7,379 bases of DNA from an uncultured Eubacteriales bacterium (GTDB taxonomy: Bacteria > Bacillota > Clostridia > Christensenellales > Aristaeellaceae): assembly GCA_900553905.1 (NCBI GenBank), contig USFL01000071.1:1-7379 (forward strand), written 5' to 3'. The translations under genes were made by a program, and so were the position numbers. Below the pieces are notes generated by a model, which was not told the DNA's origin, ran no database searches, and saw only the letters and a program-made list of their open reading frames with translations. Of this stretch, positions 1 through 6,600 are shown piece after piece (the stretch's first letter is position 1; every line of letters starts with the position of its first letter).

Positions 1-794
1 AGCACCGGCAAAGCGCCGAGGTCAAGGATATGCGCACCCGGCAGGCCATGCTGGAACTCAAGGAGGCGCTGAACCTGCCCGCTTTGCCCCGGCGCATTGA
101 GGGATACGACATCTCCAATACGCAGGGCATATTGAGCGTGGCGAGCATGGTGGTGTTTCAGGACGGCTTGCCCGACAAGAAGGCCTACCGCATCTACCGC
201 ATCAAAACCGTCGAGGGCGCCAACGACTTTGCCTCCATGGCGGAGGTCATCACCCGCCGCTTCACCCACGGACTCAAGGAGCGCCACGAACGCGAGCAGG
301 CGGGGCTGGACCCGGATGCGGGCAGCTTTTCCAGGATACCGGATGTGATCCTCATCGACGGCGGACCGGAGCAGCTGCTCTTTGCGCACCGCGCCATGGA
401 GGAGGCCGGAGCGAGCGTCCCCATGTTCGGCCTGGCGAAGCGCTTTGAGGAGATCTATCTGCCGGGCCGCGAGGATCCCATCGTGCTGGACCGGCGCTCC
501 AACGCGCTGCACCTGGTACAGCATGTGCGCGACGAGGCGCACCGCTTCGGCATTACGCACCACCGGGCGCTGCGCGGCAAGGAGGGCCTGAAAAGCGAGC
601 TGTCATCGATCCCCGGCGTGGGCCCGAAGAAGCAGGCGGCGCTCATCCGTCATTTCCGCAGTGTGAAGGCTATTTTTGAAGCCACACAGGAGGAGCTGTG
701 CCAGGTGGAGGGCATCAGCGACGGGCTGGCGCAGCGGATTTTGGATTACGCCGCGCAGCGCGGCAAGGGTTCGGCTCCGCGGACACAGGAATAA
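1..794 (+). CDS. uvrC: UvrABC excinuclease subunit C, 3' part
   Basis: UvrC makes both incisions flanking a DNA lesion during nucleotide excision repair, together with UvrB. The frame is open from the window edge (first whole codon at base 3), so the N-terminal GIY-YIG nuclease and UvrB-interaction regions lie upstream. What remains is the RNase H-like endonuclease domain and the C-terminal tandem helix-hairpin-helix. The family motif GYDISNTQG is present at about 102-128, with the likely catalytic Asp at 108-110. ILIDGG follows, with its Asp at 357-359, and RDEAHRFGITHHR carries the catalytic-type His at 540-542. The two hairpin motifs are IPGVGPKKQAALIRHF and VEGISDGLAQRI near the end. The usual IDGGKGQL reads IDGGPEQL here, a position I regard as variable. 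The stop TAA runs straight into a terminator stem. Identification is very secure; nothing suggests damage to the gene. Confidence 0.97.
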   Translation, partial: HRQSAEVKDMRTRQAMLELKEALNLPALPRRIEGYDISNTQGILSVASMVVFQDGLPDKKAYRIYRIKTVEGANDFASMAEVITRRFTHGLKERHEREQAGLDPDAGSFSRIPDVILIDGGPEQLLFAHRAMEEAGASVPMFGLAKRFEEIYLPGREDPIVLDRRSNALHLVQHVRDEAHRFGITHHRALRGKEGLKSELSSIPGVGPKKQAALIRHFRSVKAIFEATQEELCQVEGISDGLAQRILDYAAQRGKGSAPRTQE

Positions 795-795
795 A

Positions 796-833
796 AAAGT
801 CCCGCTTTTTCCGGACGGAAGAAGCGGGGCTTT
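796..833. terminator. Bidirectional intrinsic terminator between convergent uvrC and vanW-like genes
   Basis: A 17-base-pair stem (796-812 paired with 817-833, two G-T wobbles) closes a four-base loop GGAC. On the minus strand it is followed by a run of six T (complement of 793-798), a classical Rho-independent terminator for the vanW-like gene. On the plus strand the following TTTGTATGT tract is weaker but should still serve uvrC. It sits directly between the two converging stop codons. Confidence 0.9.
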
Positions 834-847
834 GTATGTAAGCGTGC

Positions 848-2161
848 CTACACCTTGTAGATGCAGCAGGTGACGAGGCCGTCGGATACGAACATCTGGT
901 AACGGATGGCGTAGGGCATGGTGTTAACCATGGTCAGGTTGATGTCGCCGCCGCCCACGGCCGCGTCAAAGCCCTTCTTGGCGTAATAGATGCCCACGTC
1001 CGCGTGAACCTTGCGGTGTGTAACCAGCAGCGGAAGCTGGATGGTGGCAATATAGAAGGTGGTGTTGACCTGACAGGTTCCTCCGCCATAACCCCAGAGC
1101 GCGTCCTTTTTCATGATGGGCGCCTTGTGGTAGCCTGTGGACTGTGAGAAGGGACCGATGGTCTGATGCTGGTTATATTCTTCGCCGGGCTGGAGGATGG
1201 TGCCGGTAATCATGCTGGAGGAGAGGCGAATGTTCCAGTTACGGCCCTGATACTGCAGGGTGGAGATGCCCACGGCATAGTAGGTGCTCATCGTGCTGAT
1301 CAGATCGCCGCTTTCGGCGCTCTCCCAATCTTTGACCGGCACGATCCAGGCGACGTCCTCTTCCTTGATATAGCCGGTGGTGCGCCAATAGGGCAGGGGG
1401 TAGCGGCCTTCCTCGTCGAGCTCAAAAACCGCGATCGCCGCGCCGGGGTTGATGGTCTTGAGTACGGAGTCGTCCTCCATGCTGTAGATGGTGGTGGTGT
1501 GGTTGACAAACGCCAGGTACGGCATGATATCCAACCCCGGAATCTCGCCCACGTAGGGATCGATGCGGTCCCACTTGAACAGCGAGGAGGTGCGAATGTA
1601 ACCGCAGGTATTTTCATAGCGGCCCAGGCACCACTCGCCGCTCACCTCGCTGACGATCAGCTTGTCGTACATGGGAATGGTCCCGATCTTGCGGCTGAGC
1701 TCGTTGGGCTCCAGGTAGATGATGGCGTTCTTGACCGCATAGGCATAATAGCCCTCGTAGAAGTTATCCGGACTGGTGGTAAAGCCGGGCGCCTCCACCG
1801 GGTCGGCCACTTCGATTTCAAGGTCCGCCGTGCCGTTGGCCTCGGCGGCCTCAAGGTCGTAAAGGGTGATGTCGTCCAGGTACTCGGTGAGCACATAGCC
1901 CTCCATGCGGGTGGTGCGCACCTTGCACCATTCCTCACCCAACTCGATGATATAGACAAAGGAGTCGCGGGGAATGCTGTCGCCGGCAAGGGCGTCCTTG
2001 CTGGGCGAGCGGCGCACCTTCAGCGCTACGCTGGCGATGGCGGTATGCGTGATGGGGGCCTGCTCCTCTGCGGCCTCCTCCTGTGCAAGGGCGCACAGCG
2101 GCGAGAGCGCCATCATCCCGGCCAGCAGCAGCAAAAACAGCGGGCGAATAAAACGCTTCAT
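848..2161 (-). CDS. Secreted SH3-repeat protein with C-terminal VanW domain
   Basis: Predicted 437-residue exported protein of unknown biochemical role, probably acting at the cell wall. Residues 1-26 form a signal peptide (MKRF, hydrophobic LFLLLLAGMMAL, cleavage after ALA) without a lipobox. Three SH3-like stretches follow at roughly 39-95, 138-195 and 212-275; the first two share the pattern GEEWCKVR/GEWCLGRY then GYV/GYI, as in bacterial SH3 domains that often bind peptidoglycan. Residues about 290-425 match the VanW family: the signature GGGTCQVNTTFY at 359-370 corresponds to the family's GGGVCQVSTTLY, and the GFDA motif follows near 397-400. The start was chosen because it begins the signal peptide and has AAAGGAG (2174-2180) 12 bases upstream. 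An in-frame ATG at 2251 would add 30 residues ahead of the signal peptide and is rejected. VanW occurs in some vancomycin-resistance clusters, but no van partner genes are visible, so resistance should not be inferred. Confidence 0.88.
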   Translation of the reverse strand: MKRFIRPLFLLLLAGMMALSPLCALAQEEAAEEQAPITHTAIASVALKVRRSPSKDALAGDSIPRDSFVYIIELGEEWCKVRTTRMEGYVLTEYLDDITLYDLEAAEANGTADLEIEVADPVEAPGFTTSPDNFYEGYYAYAVKNAIIYLEPNELSRKIGTIPMYDKLIVSEVSGEWCLGRYENTCGYIRTSSLFKWDRIDPYVGEIPGLDIMPYLAFVNHTTTIYSMEDDSVLKTINPGAAIAVFELDEEGRYPLPYWRTTGYIKEEDVAWIVPVKDWESAESGDLISTMSTYYAVGISTLQYQGRNWNIRLSSSMITGTILQPGEEYNQHQTIGPFSQSTGYHKAPIMKKDALWGYGGGTCQVNTTFYIATIQLPLLVTHRKVHADVGIYYAKKGFDAAVGGGDINLTMVNTMPYAIRYQMFVSDGLVTCCIYKV

Positions 2162-2186
2162 GTGAACAAAAGGCTCCTTTACAGTT

Positions 2187-2215
2187 GGTTGGGATTGCCG
2201 GAAATGGCAACAACC
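2187..2215 (-). other. Hairpin at predicted 5' end of the vanW-like mRNA
   Basis: In the mRNA sense, GGTTG and TTGCC pair with GGCAA and CAACC, giving 10 base pairs with a three-base bulge and a six-base loop. The outer stem could alternatively pair as TTGGG/CCCAA. The structure starts at about the predicted transcription start (near 2215) and ends 7 bases before the Shine-Dalgarno sequence. It has no T tract, so it is not a good terminator for the upstream regulator gene. A 5'-terminal stem of this kind may stabilise mRNA; that role is inferred. Confidence 0.5.
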
Positions 2216-2221
2216 CAATCT

Positions 2222-2251
2222 ATTATAACGAGCCGGATGCGGATTCGTCAA
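2222..2251 (-). promoter_or_regulatory. Near-consensus SigA-type promoter of the vanW-like gene
   Basis: Read on the minus strand, TTGACG (2251-2246) and a perfect TATAAT (2227-2222) are separated by 18 bases. The -35 box overlaps the TGA stop codon (2250-2248) of the response regulator gene. This should give the vanW-like gene transcription independent of the two-component operon, although read-through from upstream is not excluded because no terminator is visible between them. Confidence 0.7.
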
Positions 2252-3711
2252 TATTTGTTTTCATGCCCGCGCGGCGCGGGGTCGACGGGCGTGGAGGGGG
2301 ACGGGTCATGATCCGGGCGGTTCATCATCTCGCGGGGCGAAAGCGAAAAAAACTGCTTAAAACGCTTGGAAAACTGAACCACGTCCGGATAGCCCACCAT
2401 TGCGCTGATCTCATAAACCTTGTATTCGCCGGCACGCAGCAGATTGCGCGCGATGCTCATGCGATAGCGGAACAGATAATCGGAAAAGGCGTATCCCGTG
2501 TTGGCCTTAAACAGGGTGCTGAAATAGGAAGGGCTTACGTTCAGCCGCGCGGCGACCCCGCTGAGGGAAAGGGGGGAACCGTATTCCTCATGGATCATCC
2601 GGATGGCTTTGCGAACATAGGCGGTGTAGGCAGGCTGGGAGGACAGCAGCGTATAGAGGCTGACCGCCTGCGCCTCCAGCGTCTGCATCAGGTCATAAAG
2701 GTTGTTGCACCAGAGCAGCTCTTCCAGGCATTTTTCCACGGACGGGGCGTTGGGCAGGGGGGAATGGTAGCGCTCCTCCAGCTGATGATAGAAGGCGCGG
2801 AAGTATTCATTCAGGCGGCTGCGAACGGTGAGAAGCGTTTGTCCCGCGCCGCCGCAGATGGCGCGCAGGGCGCCGTGCAGGTGGCGTTGCATGGCCTGAA
2901 TATCCAGGGCGTTCACCACGGCGGGAGACGGCAGCCCCTCTCCTGTCACTGCGGAAGGGGAGAGCTGGGATTCCCAAAGCTCGTAGAGCGCGGCGTTGAA
3001 GCGCAGGTATATGTCCCCGGAGAGGGGAAGAATGCGGAAATGCCCGGCTCGGCAAAGCTGTGCCGTGGCCTGCGCGGAGGCGTCGTCCTGACAGAGGAAT
3101 ACCGTAACGTGCGCCGAAAGCGCGGTGGCGAAGGGCAGGCCGTCGCCCGGCAGCGAGGCCTGCGCCGGGTCCACGGCCACCAGCAAAACCAGGGCGTCGG
3201 TGTCCAGACCCGCCATGCCCAGCATGCGTTGCAGGGCAGATTCTGCCGCCGGCACCGCGACCAGGACGTTTCGCAGCCACTCCGTCATGATGTCCGGCGA
3301 AAGCGGCATGGCGGAGGAGGGGACGAGCGTCGTTTCCACCTTTTCCACGCAGCGCTTGACGCAGGCATAGAGCGCGTCAGGTTCAATGGGCTTGAGGATG
3401 TAGTCGAACGCGCCCAGCTTGAGCGCCTCCTGCGCATAGCGGAATTCCGAATAGGAACTGACCAGAATAAACTCGCAGGCGATGCGCTTTTCGCGCACGT
3501 ATTTGAGCAGGGCGATGCCGTCCATGTTGGGCATGGATACGTCGGTGAGGACGATGTGCGGGCGGTGCGCCTCGATGGCCTCCACGCCCTCGCGCCCGTC
3601 CGCGCACACGGCCACAACCTCTGCGTTCAACGCGCTCCAGTCGATATAGCTTTTCAAGCCTTCGCGGATCAGGCGTTCGTCGTCGATGATCACAACCCGA
3701 TACTTATTCAT
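2248..3711 (-). CDS. AraC-type response regulator of a YesM/YesN-like two-component system
   Basis: A 487-residue cytoplasmic transcription factor. Residues 1-120 are a receiver domain: acidic pair D10/D11, phosphoacceptor D57 in VLTDVSMPNMDG, S85 and K107 in ILKP complete the active site. Residues about 130-360 form a poorly conserved middle region typical of these regulators, without a recognised fold. Residues about 365-463 are an AraC/XylS DNA-binding domain with two helix-turn-helix units (LSLSGVAARLNVSPSYFSTLF and ISAMVGYPDVVQFSKRFKQFF). A Pro/Asp-rich tail of about 24 residues follows. ATG at 3711 was chosen over ATG at 3717 because GGAGG lies 6 bases before the former and directly abuts the latter. 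The gene overlaps the kinase stop by 8 bases (ATGAATAA), so translational coupling is likely. Targets are probably the divergent sugar-uptake operon, by analogy with such pairs; the exact regulon is inferred. Confidence 0.93.
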   Translation of the reverse strand: MNKYRVVIIDDERLIREGLKSYIDWSALNAEVVAVCADGREGVEAIEAHRPHIVLTDVSMPNMDGIALLKYVREKRIACEFILVSSYSEFRYAQEALKLGAFDYILKPIEPDALYACVKRCVEKVETTLVPSSAMPLSPDIMTEWLRNVLVAVPAAESALQRMLGMAGLDTDALVLLVAVDPAQASLPGDGLPFATALSAHVTVFLCQDDASAQATAQLCRAGHFRILPLSGDIYLRFNAALYELWESQLSPSAVTGEGLPSPAVVNALDIQAMQRHLHGALRAICGGAGQTLLTVRSRLNEYFRAFYHQLEERYHSPLPNAPSVEKCLEELLWCNNLYDLMQTLEAQAVSLYTLLSSQPAYTAYVRKAIRMIHEEYGSPLSLSGVAARLNVSPSYFSTLFKANTGYAFSDYLFRYRMSIARNLLRAGEYKVYEISAMVGYPDVVQFSKRFKQFFSLSPREMMNRPDHDPSPSTPVDPAPRGHENKY

Positions 3712-5497
3712 GTGCATCCTCCGCTTTCAGGGGGAAGGCCAAAAGCACGGTTGTGCCCTGGCCGGTACTGCTGGTGATGGAAAAGCGGTATTCATCACGA
3801 TAATACAGCCGGAGCTGGCGCACAATGTTTTTGATGGCAAAGTTGCGCCCGGAGTCACCGGCGGGAGCGTCGGGATTTTTGATATCCTCCATCAGCGCCG
3901 CCAGCTTGTCCGGCGACATGCCCACGCCGTCGTCCGTGACGGTGTAGCAAAGCCAGCCGGTGGGGTCCTCGCGGAAGGCGATTTTCAGCCGCCCGCCCAG
4001 TTGGGGCCGCAGGCCGTGTTGGTAGGCGTTTTCGACAATCGGCTGAAAGAAATATTTATAGGTGCGGCAGTCCTTGATTTTCGGGTCGACCTCGATTTCG
4101 GAGAGGATCGCGCCGTCCATGCGCACGTTGATGAGCATGATATAGGCCTTGAGGATTTCGGCTGCCTGGGAGACAGCGAGGGTATCGCGGCCGTCGTTGA
4201 GGGTGAGGCGGAAGAGGCGCGAGAGGTTGAAGATAATTTCAGAGATCTGGGGCACATGATGGCTGTTGGCAATCCAGTGAATGCTGTCCAGCGTATTAAA
4301 GAGGAAATGCTCGTTGAGCTGGTTTTGGATATACTTGAGTTCAAACTCATTTTTGAGGACGCGGGTTTCGTAGTTCTCGTGAATGAGCTGCTCGATACTC
4401 TCCAAAAGGACGTTGAACTGGTTGCCGATCATGCCGAATTCATCCTGCCGGGCCAGCGGTACACGCACGGCCAGATTGCCGCTCTCCGCCGTCTGAATGG
4501 CCCCGCACAGCACGTGGATGGGACGGAGGATGCGATGCAGCAGGAAAACCAGGATGGCTACAAAAATCAGAAGCAGGCAGAAAAAGTAGTATAGGGAATA
4601 ACGCTGAATGACGCCCGCGGTGGAGTTGATGGAGGACAGGGGAGCGGAGAGAATGTAGCGCAGCGTGGTATAGGACGATTGGAAAGCGACCGCCAGATAT
4701 TGCTCGCTTCCGTTCGAAAGCATGCGCCAGGCCCCCGAAGGCAAGTCCGCCAGAGCATCGACGCCCTGCGTGCCTCCCGCGCCCGGCACGGCCAGCATAT
4801 AGGCGCCGCTTTTCACAAACAGGCCCACGGCCTCGTCCGGAACCAATGCGCGGAACCGACCGCTCAAAATATCGGAGGAGAGCGTGATCCGGCAAAACAG
4901 CTTGGCCGATGGGTCGTTGGAATAATAGGGGCAGAAATAGCTGACCAGGTACATGGCGCCGCTTGCCTCGACTTCGGGATGCCATGCGTGCGTGGCAGCC
5001 TCGGCCGCCTTGGGAATCCAGGCGATCGTTTCCTCCTCGGGATGGGTCTCAATCCGGCGCGTGGCATAGGGCTGGCTGGAAAACAAAATGTCCGCGTAGG
5101 GATGGTACAGCTCGATGGAGTGGATATAGGCGCTGCTCAAATACGCCTGGTAGAGCGCCCGGCTGATGGACTGGATGATTTGATAGGCGGCATAATCGTT
5201 CTGATCGCCGATCAGCTGGGAGGAAAAGGCGGAGTCGGAAAGCACGGGATCGCCGCGCAGCTGTGTTTGCAGGATGTTAATGCTGTAGAAAACCTCGTCC
5301 ATGGTATCGGACACGTTTTGCAGAACGACCCGGTATTGACTGCCGGCATCCGCCACGGCCTGCCTGGCCGAAGCCTGGGACAGAAGATGAAAGAAAATGG
5401 CCATGGGCAGGGCGAAGATGATCACGAAAAACGTCATGCTCTGGGTGACGATGCTGTTTCGGAGGGGATGAACCCCGACTTCCCGTTTGTCCGGCAT
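3704..5497 (-). CDS. YesM-like membrane sensor histidine kinase
   Basis: A 597-residue kinase. The order is: transmembrane helix at about 20-40; a large extracellular sensor region at 41-300, of the size of a double-Cache domain; a second transmembrane helix at 301-321; HAMP linker at 322-376; His_kinase family H-box at about 383-463; and an ATPase domain at 480-590. The candidate phosphorylated residue is H397 in QNQLNEHFLFNTLDSI. The ATP-binding motifs are QPIVEN (N490) and TDDGVGM (521-527). Two deviations stand out: the family's INPHFLxN has Glu instead of Pro at 396, and the GxGIGLxN motif reads GRNFAIKN (550-557), lacking two glycines. The start has AAAGGAG (5507-5513) at 9 bases. It is co-transcribed with the regulator just downstream and faces a divergent sugar-uptake operon. 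The family usually senses sugars or envelope cues directly or via solute-binding proteins; the ligand here is unknown. Confidence 0.94.
   Translation of the reverse strand: MPDKREVGVHPLRNSIVTQSMTFFVIIFALPMAIFFHLLSQASARQAVADAGSQYRVVLQNVSDTMDEVFYSINILQTQLRGDPVLSDSAFSSQLIGDQNDYAAYQIIQSISRALYQAYLSSAYIHSIELYHPYADILFSSQPYATRRIETHPEEETIAWIPKAAEAATHAWHPEVEASGAMYLVSYFCPYYSNDPSAKLFCRITLSSDILSGRFRALVPDEAVGLFVKSGAYMLAVPGAGGTQGVDALADLPSGAWRMLSNGSEQYLAVAFQSSYTTLRYILSAPLSSINSTAGVIQRYSLYYFFCLLLIFVAILVFLLHRILRPIHVLCGAIQTAESGNLAVRVPLARQDEFGMIGNQFNVLLESIEQLIHENYETRVLKNEFELKYIQNQLNEHFLFNTLDSIHWIANSHHVPQISEIIFNLSRLFRLTLNDGRDTLAVSQAAEILKAYIMLINVRMDGAILSEIEVDPKIKDCRTYKYFFQPIVENAYQHGLRPQLGGRLKIAFREDPTGWLCYTVTDDGVGMSPDKLAALMEDIKNPDAPAGDSGRNFAIKNIVRQLRLYYRDEYRFSITSSTGQGTTVLLAFPLKAEDAHE
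3718..3722 (-). promoter_or_regulatory. Ribosome binding site that fixes the response regulator start
   Basis: GGAGG on the minus strand, inside the last codons of the kinase gene. It is 6 bases from ATG 3711 and zero bases from ATG 3717, so it selects the inner start codon and the 8-base overlap with the kinase stop. Confidence 0.75.
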
Positions 5498-5536
5498 GTT
5501 ACCATACTCCTTTGACGCGAGCCAGAGAAGAGACGC

Positions 5537-5552
5537 TGAAACAACGTTTTCA
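5537..5552. promoter_or_regulatory. cre-like imperfect palindrome in the kinase promoter region
   Basis: TGAAAC-AACG-TTTTCA is an inverted repeat (half-sites TGAAAC and TGAAAA) centred on AACGTT. Each strand matches 11 of 14 positions of the CcpA catabolite-responsive consensus TGWAARCGYTWWCA. It covers the predicted transcription start of the kinase gene, where a LacI/CcpA-type repressor would block transcription. The match is imperfect and binding is inferred. Confidence 0.4.
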
Positions 5553-5580
5553 ACTTACTCCGCGCGGCCTGTTTTGTCAA
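5552..5580 (-). promoter_or_regulatory. Candidate promoter of the kinase-regulator operon
   Basis: On the minus strand a perfect TTGACA (5580-5575) is followed after 17 bases by TAAGTT (5557-5552), a weak -10 that matches TATAAT at three positions. Transcription would start near 5545, giving a leader of about 48 bases. The good -35 and correct spacing support it; the weak -10 leaves doubt. Confidence 0.45.
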
Positions 5581-5590
5581 CCGACAACAC
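5571..5590. repeat. Inverted repeat over the kinase -35 box
   Basis: TTGTC-AACC-GACAA is a perfect 5-base inverted repeat with a 4-base spacer (5574-5587), extended by two further pairs outside one mismatch (5571-5590). It covers the TTGACA hexamer at 5575-5580, so a protein bound here would compete with RNA polymerase. This could be a chance palindrome. Confidence 0.35.
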
Positions 5591-5622
5591 GCTGCCATTT
5601 CTGCCAATCCAAGAAAAATAAG

Positions 5623-5653
5623 ATGGAAACACAAAAAACGAATGAAACCACAA
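5623..5653 (+). repeat. Imperfect direct repeat, possible AraC-type regulator site
   Basis: ATGGAAACACAA (5623-5634) and ATGAAACCACAA (5642-5653) match at 10 of 12 positions and start 19 bases apart, about two helical turns. AraC-family activators often bind tandem direct repeats with about this period. The pair lies between the two divergent promoters, within the AT-richest part of the intergenic region. Assigning it to the adjacent regulator is inference. Confidence 0.35.
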
Positions 5654-5694
5654 TTCATAATCGTTGCTAAGCACAGGATTCCAAACAAGGCTCA

Positions 5695-5723
5695 TTTCCT
5701 CGGGCATCGGCGATGGCTATAAT
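5695..5723 (+). promoter_or_regulatory. Promoter of the isomerase/solute-binding protein operon
   Basis: A perfect TATAAT at 5718-5723 lies 24 bases before the start codon, implying a leader of under 20 bases. Seventeen bases upstream is TTTCCT (5695-5700), a poor -35. A strong -10 with a weak -35 is common at activator-dependent promoters, which fits control by the divergent response regulator. Confidence 0.55.
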
Positions 5724-5747
5724 ACGGGTAGAAACGGAGTGAACGCA

Positions 5748-6545
5748 ATGATATATACGAGCAACCTTGTGGTAGGACTGGAGAGGGGACTGGATGATCC
5801 GGCGTTCCTCAAGCGGGCGGCGGATGAAACCGGCACGGGCGTGGAGCTGTTTTTGCACGTGCACGACACGGCCTACCAAGAAAAGATGGAAACGGCGGCG
5901 CAATGGCTGGGAAACAGACCCCGCACCACACATGGCCCCTTCATCGGCGTGGAGGCGGCGTCGCCCAGAGGGTCTAAGGAGCATGAGCATTTTCTGGCGG
6001 CGTACCGCTATGCGTTTCAGATGGCCCGCTCGCTTAACAGCCCGCACATGGTGTTTCACACCCATCAGCGGGTCATTCAGGCGCACGAGCGCGACGAGGC
6101 ACGGCAGATGTGCATGGAATCCATCCGGGAACTGCTGGACCTGTCCACCCGCTACGGGGTGCAGCTTCTCATTGAAAACCTGGATTTTCAGAAGGCGGGG
6201 GTGTCCCTCTTTGACGAGGACGCCTTTCTGGAACTGCTGGAACGCTTTCCCCAAGCCGGGTGCCTCATCGACGTGGGCCATCTGCATGTGGCCGGATGGA
6301 ATGCCGAGCGCGTGCTGAAAGCCCTGGGGAAGCGCGTGGAAGGATTCCATTTCCATAATAATGACGGAAGGGACGACACGCACTGCCGCATCACGGATGG
6401 AACGCTGGATTACACGGAAGTGATGAGGCTGTACCGCCGCTATACTCCCAACGCCGACATCACGCTGGAATATGGCGACAATCACGGGATTACCTGCGAC
6501 GATGTGATTGAGGACCTGCGCACCATTCAAGGGATGCTCGCCTGA
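5748..6545 (+). CDS. Sugar phosphate isomerase/epimerase-like TIM-barrel protein
   Basis: A 265-residue cytoplasmic protein of the xylose isomerase-like TIM-barrel superfamily (AP endonuclease 2-type domain), which includes sugar isomerases, 3-epimerases and inosose dehydratases. Visible active-site features are THGPF (61-65), VFHTH (102-106), IEN with E143, IDVGH with D175 and H178, FHFHNND with H201/H203, and LEYGD with E241. E143, D175, one of H201/H203 and E241 match the Glu-Asp-His-Glu metal-binding set of the family, so it is probably an active divalent-metal enzyme. The start has GGAG (5736-5739) 8 bases upstream; a more upstream ATG at 5664 is unlikely because the promoter -10 would lie inside the gene. 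It is first in an operon with a solute-binding protein gene 55 bases downstream, suggesting it acts on the imported compound. The substrate cannot be named; a DNA-repair role is less likely in this context. Confidence 0.87.
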   Translation: MIYTSNLVVGLERGLDDPAFLKRAADETGTGVELFLHVHDTAYQEKMETAAQWLGNRPRTTHGPFIGVEAASPRGSKEHEHFLAAYRYAFQMARSLNSPHMVFHTHQRVIQAHERDEARQMCMESIRELLDLSTRYGVQLLIENLDFQKAGVSLFDEDAFLELLERFPQAGCLIDVGHLHVAGWNAERVLKALGKRVEGFHFHNNDGRDDTHCRITDGTLDYTEVMRLYRRYTPNADITLEYGDNHGITCDDVIEDLRTIQGMLA

Positions 6546-6547
6546 AA

Positions 6548-6561
6548 GGGCCGCAAGGCCC
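6548..6561 (+). other. GNRA-tetraloop hairpin in the intercistronic gap
   Basis: GGGCC-GCAA-GGCCC forms a five-base-pair all-GC stem closed by a GCAA tetraloop, three bases after the isomerase stop codon. No T tract follows, so it is not a convincing intrinsic terminator. It may protect the upstream mRNA from 3' decay or mark a processing point that lets the binding-protein mRNA accumulate separately; both are inferences. Confidence 0.45.
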
Positions 6562-6585
6562 CAGGATGAGAATAAAGACAACCAT

Positions 6586-6593
6586 AAAGGAGG
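6586..6593 (+). promoter_or_regulatory. Very strong Shine-Dalgarno of the solute-binding protein gene
   Basis: AAAGGAGG, an extended match to the 16S rRNA 3' end, lies 7 bases before the ATG. It is stronger than the GGAG of the isomerase gene, as expected for a binding protein made in excess over its operon partners. Confidence 0.8.
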
Positions 6594-6600
6594 AGAACAA

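Noticed and set aside
848..2161. Vancomycin-resistance determinant
   Set aside because: Only the VanW domain is shared; there is no vanH, ligase, vanX or vanY-like gene in the window, and VanW-domain proteins are widespread in Bacillota without such a role.
2162..2251. Longer N-terminus of the vanW-like protein from ATG at 2251
   Set aside because: It would place 30 polar residues before an obvious signal peptide, and the mapped-by-eye promoter (-10 at 2222-2227) lies inside that extension.
3712..3717. ATG at 3717 as the response regulator start
   Set aside because: GGAGG would directly abut it with no spacer, whereas ATG 3711 has a 6-base spacer and begins the usual MNKYRVVIIDDE of the receiver domain.
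2185..3777. A 530-codon open frame antisense to the response regulator, with similar long antisense frames over every other gene from position 1166 onward
   Set aside because: These frames share codon boundaries with the real genes on the opposite strand. A stop there would need TTA, CTA or TCA in the real gene, codons that a GC-rich genome rarely uses, so long antisense frames arise by composition. They lack recognisable domains and have no suitable ribosome binding sites that I could see.
5434..5688. An 84-codon minus-strand frame across the kinase start and the intergenic region
   Set aside because: It overlaps the kinase coding start in another frame, spans the candidate operators, and has no domain or supporting ribosome binding site.
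5664..5747. Longer N-terminus of the isomerase from ATG at 5664
   Set aside because: The perfect TATAAT at 5718-5723 would be inside the gene, there is a good ribosome binding site before 5748, and the family fold begins at MIYTSNL.
6548..6561. The GC hairpin read as an intrinsic terminator
   Set aside because: The sequence after the stem is CAGGATGAGAA with no T tract, so termination is unlikely.
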